Positions 61,599-64,000 of a stretch of DNA of 64,000 nt are shown here, piece by piece (positions within the stretch are counted from its first letter, which is position 1; every line of letters starts with the position of its first letter). The notes under the pieces are model-generated. The model worked only from the letters and a program-made list of their open reading frames with translations, was not told the origin of the DNA and searched no databases. The stretch lies in the NCBI GenBank assembly GCA_947501625.1, contig CANMWN010000002.1, positions 1 through 64,000 of the forward strand. The letters are read 5' to 3'. Both the position numbers and the translations under genes were made by a program. Source of the stretch: an uncultured Flavobacteriaceae bacterium (GTDB lineage Bacteria; Bacteroidota; Bacteroidia; Flavobacteriales; Flavobacteriaceae).

Positions 61599-64000
61599 TT
61601 AAAAAATGCTTTTTAAGTCGTTGTAATCAATAAAATATACCAACCTCAGTGATAATAGGTGTTGTTTAGGTTGGTTAAATAATTCATCGATATTTTCAGT
61701 AAAATTCAAGTTTGAGTTTGTATTACTGTCGAAAATTGAATTTCTGTAAAATGCTATTAACTGACTTCCTGGAGCAAACTGCCATGTATAATTTAAATCT
61801 AAGTTCCAACTGTTAAAATTCACATCATCTCTAGTGTAACTTGTTGTATTTAATCCACCATTACTGGTGTCCAAATCAAAGAATTGATCGCCATAGGCAA
61901 CAGTTTCCCAATTGTGTCTAAAAGTTAATGATAAAGAAGACTTCACGTTGAAATTATAAATTCCTGATATAGAATTAGTAATACTTTTTCTGTTTCGTAC
62001 TCCAAATATTATTTCATCATCAACTTCACCATCAACTTCAGCATATCCTTCTTCGTAATTTGATTTTCGATAATTCAAAGTATAGAAAAACGCTAATTGA
62101 TTGCTTGGACGATATCTTGGCATTAAATTAAAGCCATAAGTCCTTCTATCATTATTTATAAAATGATTATAATATTGTTGATAATCAATAGCAAACTTCT
62201 TTTGATAATTACTTGATAACCATTGAAAAGTTCCTACCCTTGCAGGTCTTTCAAAGTAAATACCGCTTGTAGATCCTTCTCTTGGCTCAAAGAAGTCTTT
62301 ATTTTTACTAGAATAATTGATGTTTCCACCAAACCCCAAACGTTTTTTTAATTGGCCACTATATTCTATACCAGTATTGATGCCAGTGTATACGCCTGAA
62401 CTATTTAAGTAGTTTGAATTAAACCACGAACCAATATAGTGTCTGTTAAATTTACCTTTTGGTTTTAAAGTTCGATAAGAAAGATTACTATATATTCTAC
62501 GTTCGTTGTTACTAAAAAGAATTCCTAGATCATTTGGATTGTAATTTTCATCTTCAAATGTGTAACCTATTTCCCCTCTCCAATTGCCAGCAATTTTTCC
62601 AATACTAGTGTCAAATGTATACCCATGTTTAGTATCTTCAGTATCATGTAATCTTGTTGTTTTTACTGAGCCATCAATAAAATATTTATTGTTTTTTGTT
62701 TTTACATTGTATAAAAATCCAGTTGCATTGGCGTCTCTAAATTCGCCTTCTCTTAATACGTTGGTATTTATTAGAGTTACAGATGAATTTTTATTAAATA
62801 CTTGATCTAAGACCATAATATTATAATTTGAAAGTGGATTCGTAATCACCTTTCGAGTATCTCCAGTATCGTTATTTTTAACAATAGCTTTTGTTTCTTC
62901 AGTTATTGCATTAAAGAAACCAATTCCTAAACCATTTTGTGTTCTTCCAGATATCTTTACTGCATTTAACATGGTTACTTTTCTTGGATAATCAGTATAT
63001 TCTTCGTTTTCATTAATACCTTCAAGTGCGCCAATTGGTTTTCCTCCAATTCTACGAGAATAAAATAATCTCCCTTTAGTAAATAAGTCAGTTCCTTCTG
63101 TAAAGAATTGTCTTTGTTCGGAAAACTGTTGTTCAAATGGCCCTAAATTAAGTTGAACATCATCAAAACCAACTTGACTAAAGTCAGGTATTAAGGTAGC
63201 ATCTAAAGTAAAGTTTTCTGATAACCCGTATTTTACATCCATTCCTATACTCCAATTATTTTCAGTAACACCGTCATAAGTATCTGAAGTAACTGAAGCG
63301 TAAGGGTAAAAACTTAAACGAGTTGGTGGTTTTAAATCTTTAAACCCTTCAATTAAGCCATCATATTGTGTCCAACTACCAACTGAATTATCTATATGAT
63401 TCCAAGTGTATTGTGAATTTAAATTTTCTAATCTTCTATGAAAGTTAAAGCCCCAAGATTGAATTGGTTGGTTTGAAAATCGCAGCGCTCTGTAAGGAAT
63501 CATCATTTCAACTCCTAAACCTTTTTCGTTTACCTTAACATTGCTTTCCCAAACAGCACTCCAATTAAAATCTTCATTTCCGTTAGAAATTTTTGAATCT
63601 GCTTGGTTTCCAGTACTTTGAACTACGAATTCAAAACCGTTTTGTCCATCATCATTGGTGTTAATTGTAACCAAGAAAAAATCTGCTTGCCCAAAATTGT
63701 CACGTGAAACAAATTGCATTGGAATGTTATTAACGTCTGGATAATAGAGCATTGCTCCAATATATATTCCTTTATCGTTGTATACTACTTTGACTTCAGT
63801 TTTATAATCTTTATGAGCTGGTTTGCCATTATCTGGTCTAAACTCAACAAAGTCTGTCATAATTTCAGCATTCTCCCAAGCCTTGTCATCAAGTACTCCA
63901 TCAATTTTTGGTGCTTCAGTAATTCTAGTTGTAGTTATTGTTTTCCGGTTTGCCTGGTCTTGTGCATAACTTATTGAAAAACAAAATATTAATGAGAAGA
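61599..64000 (-). CDS. DUF5916 outer-membrane protein with CBM9-like domain (5' end outside window)
   Basis: The reading frame stays open to the right edge, past the internal ATG at 63860. Upstream codons encode FSLIFCFSISYAQ, the end of a signal peptide, then ITEAPKIDGVLDDKAWENAE, the start of a CBM9-like domain. About 800 residues are visible. A DUF5916 beta-barrel-like part follows with FNFHRRLENLNSQYTWNH, QFFTEGTDLFTKGRLFYSRRIG and many aromatic strand ends. Members are probable outer-membrane proteins of unknown role. The start codon is not in the window. Confidence 0.85.
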   Translation of the reverse strand, partial: FSLIFCFSISYAQDQANRKTITTTRITEAPKIDGVLDDKAWENAEIMTDFVEFRPDNGKPAHKDYKTEVKVVYNDKGIYIGAMLYYPDVNNIPMQFVSRDNFGQADFFLVTINTNDDGQNGFEFVVQSTGNQADSKISNGNEDFNWSAVWESNVKVNEKGLGVEMMIPYRALRFSNQPIQSWGFNFHRRLENLNSQYTWNHIDNSVGSWTQYDGLIEGFKDLKPPTRLSFYPYASVTSDTYDGVTENNWSIGMDVKYGLSENFTLDATLIPDFSQVGFDDVQLNLGPFEQQFSEQRQFFTEGTDLFTKGRLFYSRRIGGKPIGALEGINENEEYTDYPRKVTMLNAVKISGRTQNGLGIGFFNAITEETKAIVKNNDTGDTRKVITNPLSNYNIMVLDQVFNKNSSVTLINTNVLREGEFRDANATGFLYNVKTKNNKYFIDGSVKTTRLHDTEDTKHGYTFDTSIGKIAGNWRGEIGYTFEDENYNPNDLGILFSNNERRIYSNLSYRTLKPKGKFNRHYIGSWFNSNYLNSSGVYTGINTGIEYSGQLKKRLGFGGNINYSSKNKDFFEPREGSTSGIYFERPARVGTFQWLSSNYQKKFAIDYQQYYNHFINNDRRTYGFNLMPRYRPSNQLAFFYTLNYRKSNYEEGYAEVDGEVDDEIIFGVRNRKSITNSISGIYNFNVKSSLSLTFRHNWETVAYGDQFFDLDTSNGGLNTTSYTRDDVNFNSWNLDLNYTWQFAPGSQLIAFYRNSIFDSNTNSNLNFTENIDELFNQPKQHLLSLRLVYFIDYNDLKSIF

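Overview
The window looks like a piece of a marine-type Flavobacteriaceae (Bacteroidota) chromosome. The evidence is low GC, near absence of Shine-Dalgarno sequences, TAnnTTTG-type -7 boxes, a SusC/SusD pair, a type IX secretion (T9SS) C-terminal sorting domain, PorQ, and many short lipoprotein signal peptides. It opens in the 3' end of a 5S rRNA gene followed by its terminator, so an rrn operon lies directly to the left.

About 209-25114 is a large polysaccharide utilisation locus that I read as a laminarin (mixed beta-1,3/beta-1,6-glucan) locus. It holds an SGLT-like sodium/sugar symporter, a membrane-tethered Y_Y_Y/LuxR-type regulator, SusC, SusD, a multidomain surface glycan-binding lipoprotein, a PKD-GH16 laminarinase, a cytosolic GH149-like beta-1,3-glucan phosphorylase, a GH17 lipoprotein, a clan GH-A glycosidase lipoprotein, a GH30 lipoprotein, a GPH-type transporter, a second GH17 with no export signal, and a T9SS-secreted glycan-binding protein. 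The parts suggest a cascade. GH16 cuts at the cell surface and SusCD imports across the outer membrane. GH30 and GH17 debranch and trim in the periplasm, the GPH transporter carries oligosaccharides inward, and phosphorolysis plus hydrolysis finish the job in the cytosol. Three transcription units of this locus share an upstream motif, ACTATACA-N3-ACTATACA or a degenerate form of it. It is a candidate operator for the locus regulator and is the most novel signal I see.

25221-28536 is a tight three-gene unit: a GH109-like Gfo/Idh/MocA enzyme, a GHMP sugar kinase and a sugar nucleotidyltransferase. I read it as possible amino-sugar salvage. From 28624 the content becomes mostly housekeeping: porQ, cmk, queE, a HerA-like ATPase, a lipoprotein/cupin/LytTR operon, a sterol-desaturase-family protein, folD, ffh, a VPS10/sortilin-like secreted protein, a DinB protein and a DoxX-like protein. 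These are followed by a recently duplicated pair of surface leucine-rich lipoproteins, a DEAD-box helicase, a YbiT-like ABC-F protein, an ECF sigma/anti-sigma/Spy-like operon, a conserved protein of unknown function, an MBL-fold hydrolase, a GNAT and an esterase. The window ends with an operon of a dihydroorotase-like protein that lacks its metal ligands, a BatA-like protein, a LolD-like ATPase and a DUF5916 protein that runs off the right edge.

Several genes appear to start at TTG. No tRNA, CRISPR array, prophage or intact insertion sequence was seen. Two palindromic intergenic repeats of REP type were found. All family calls come from reading motifs and remembered family features; no database search was run.
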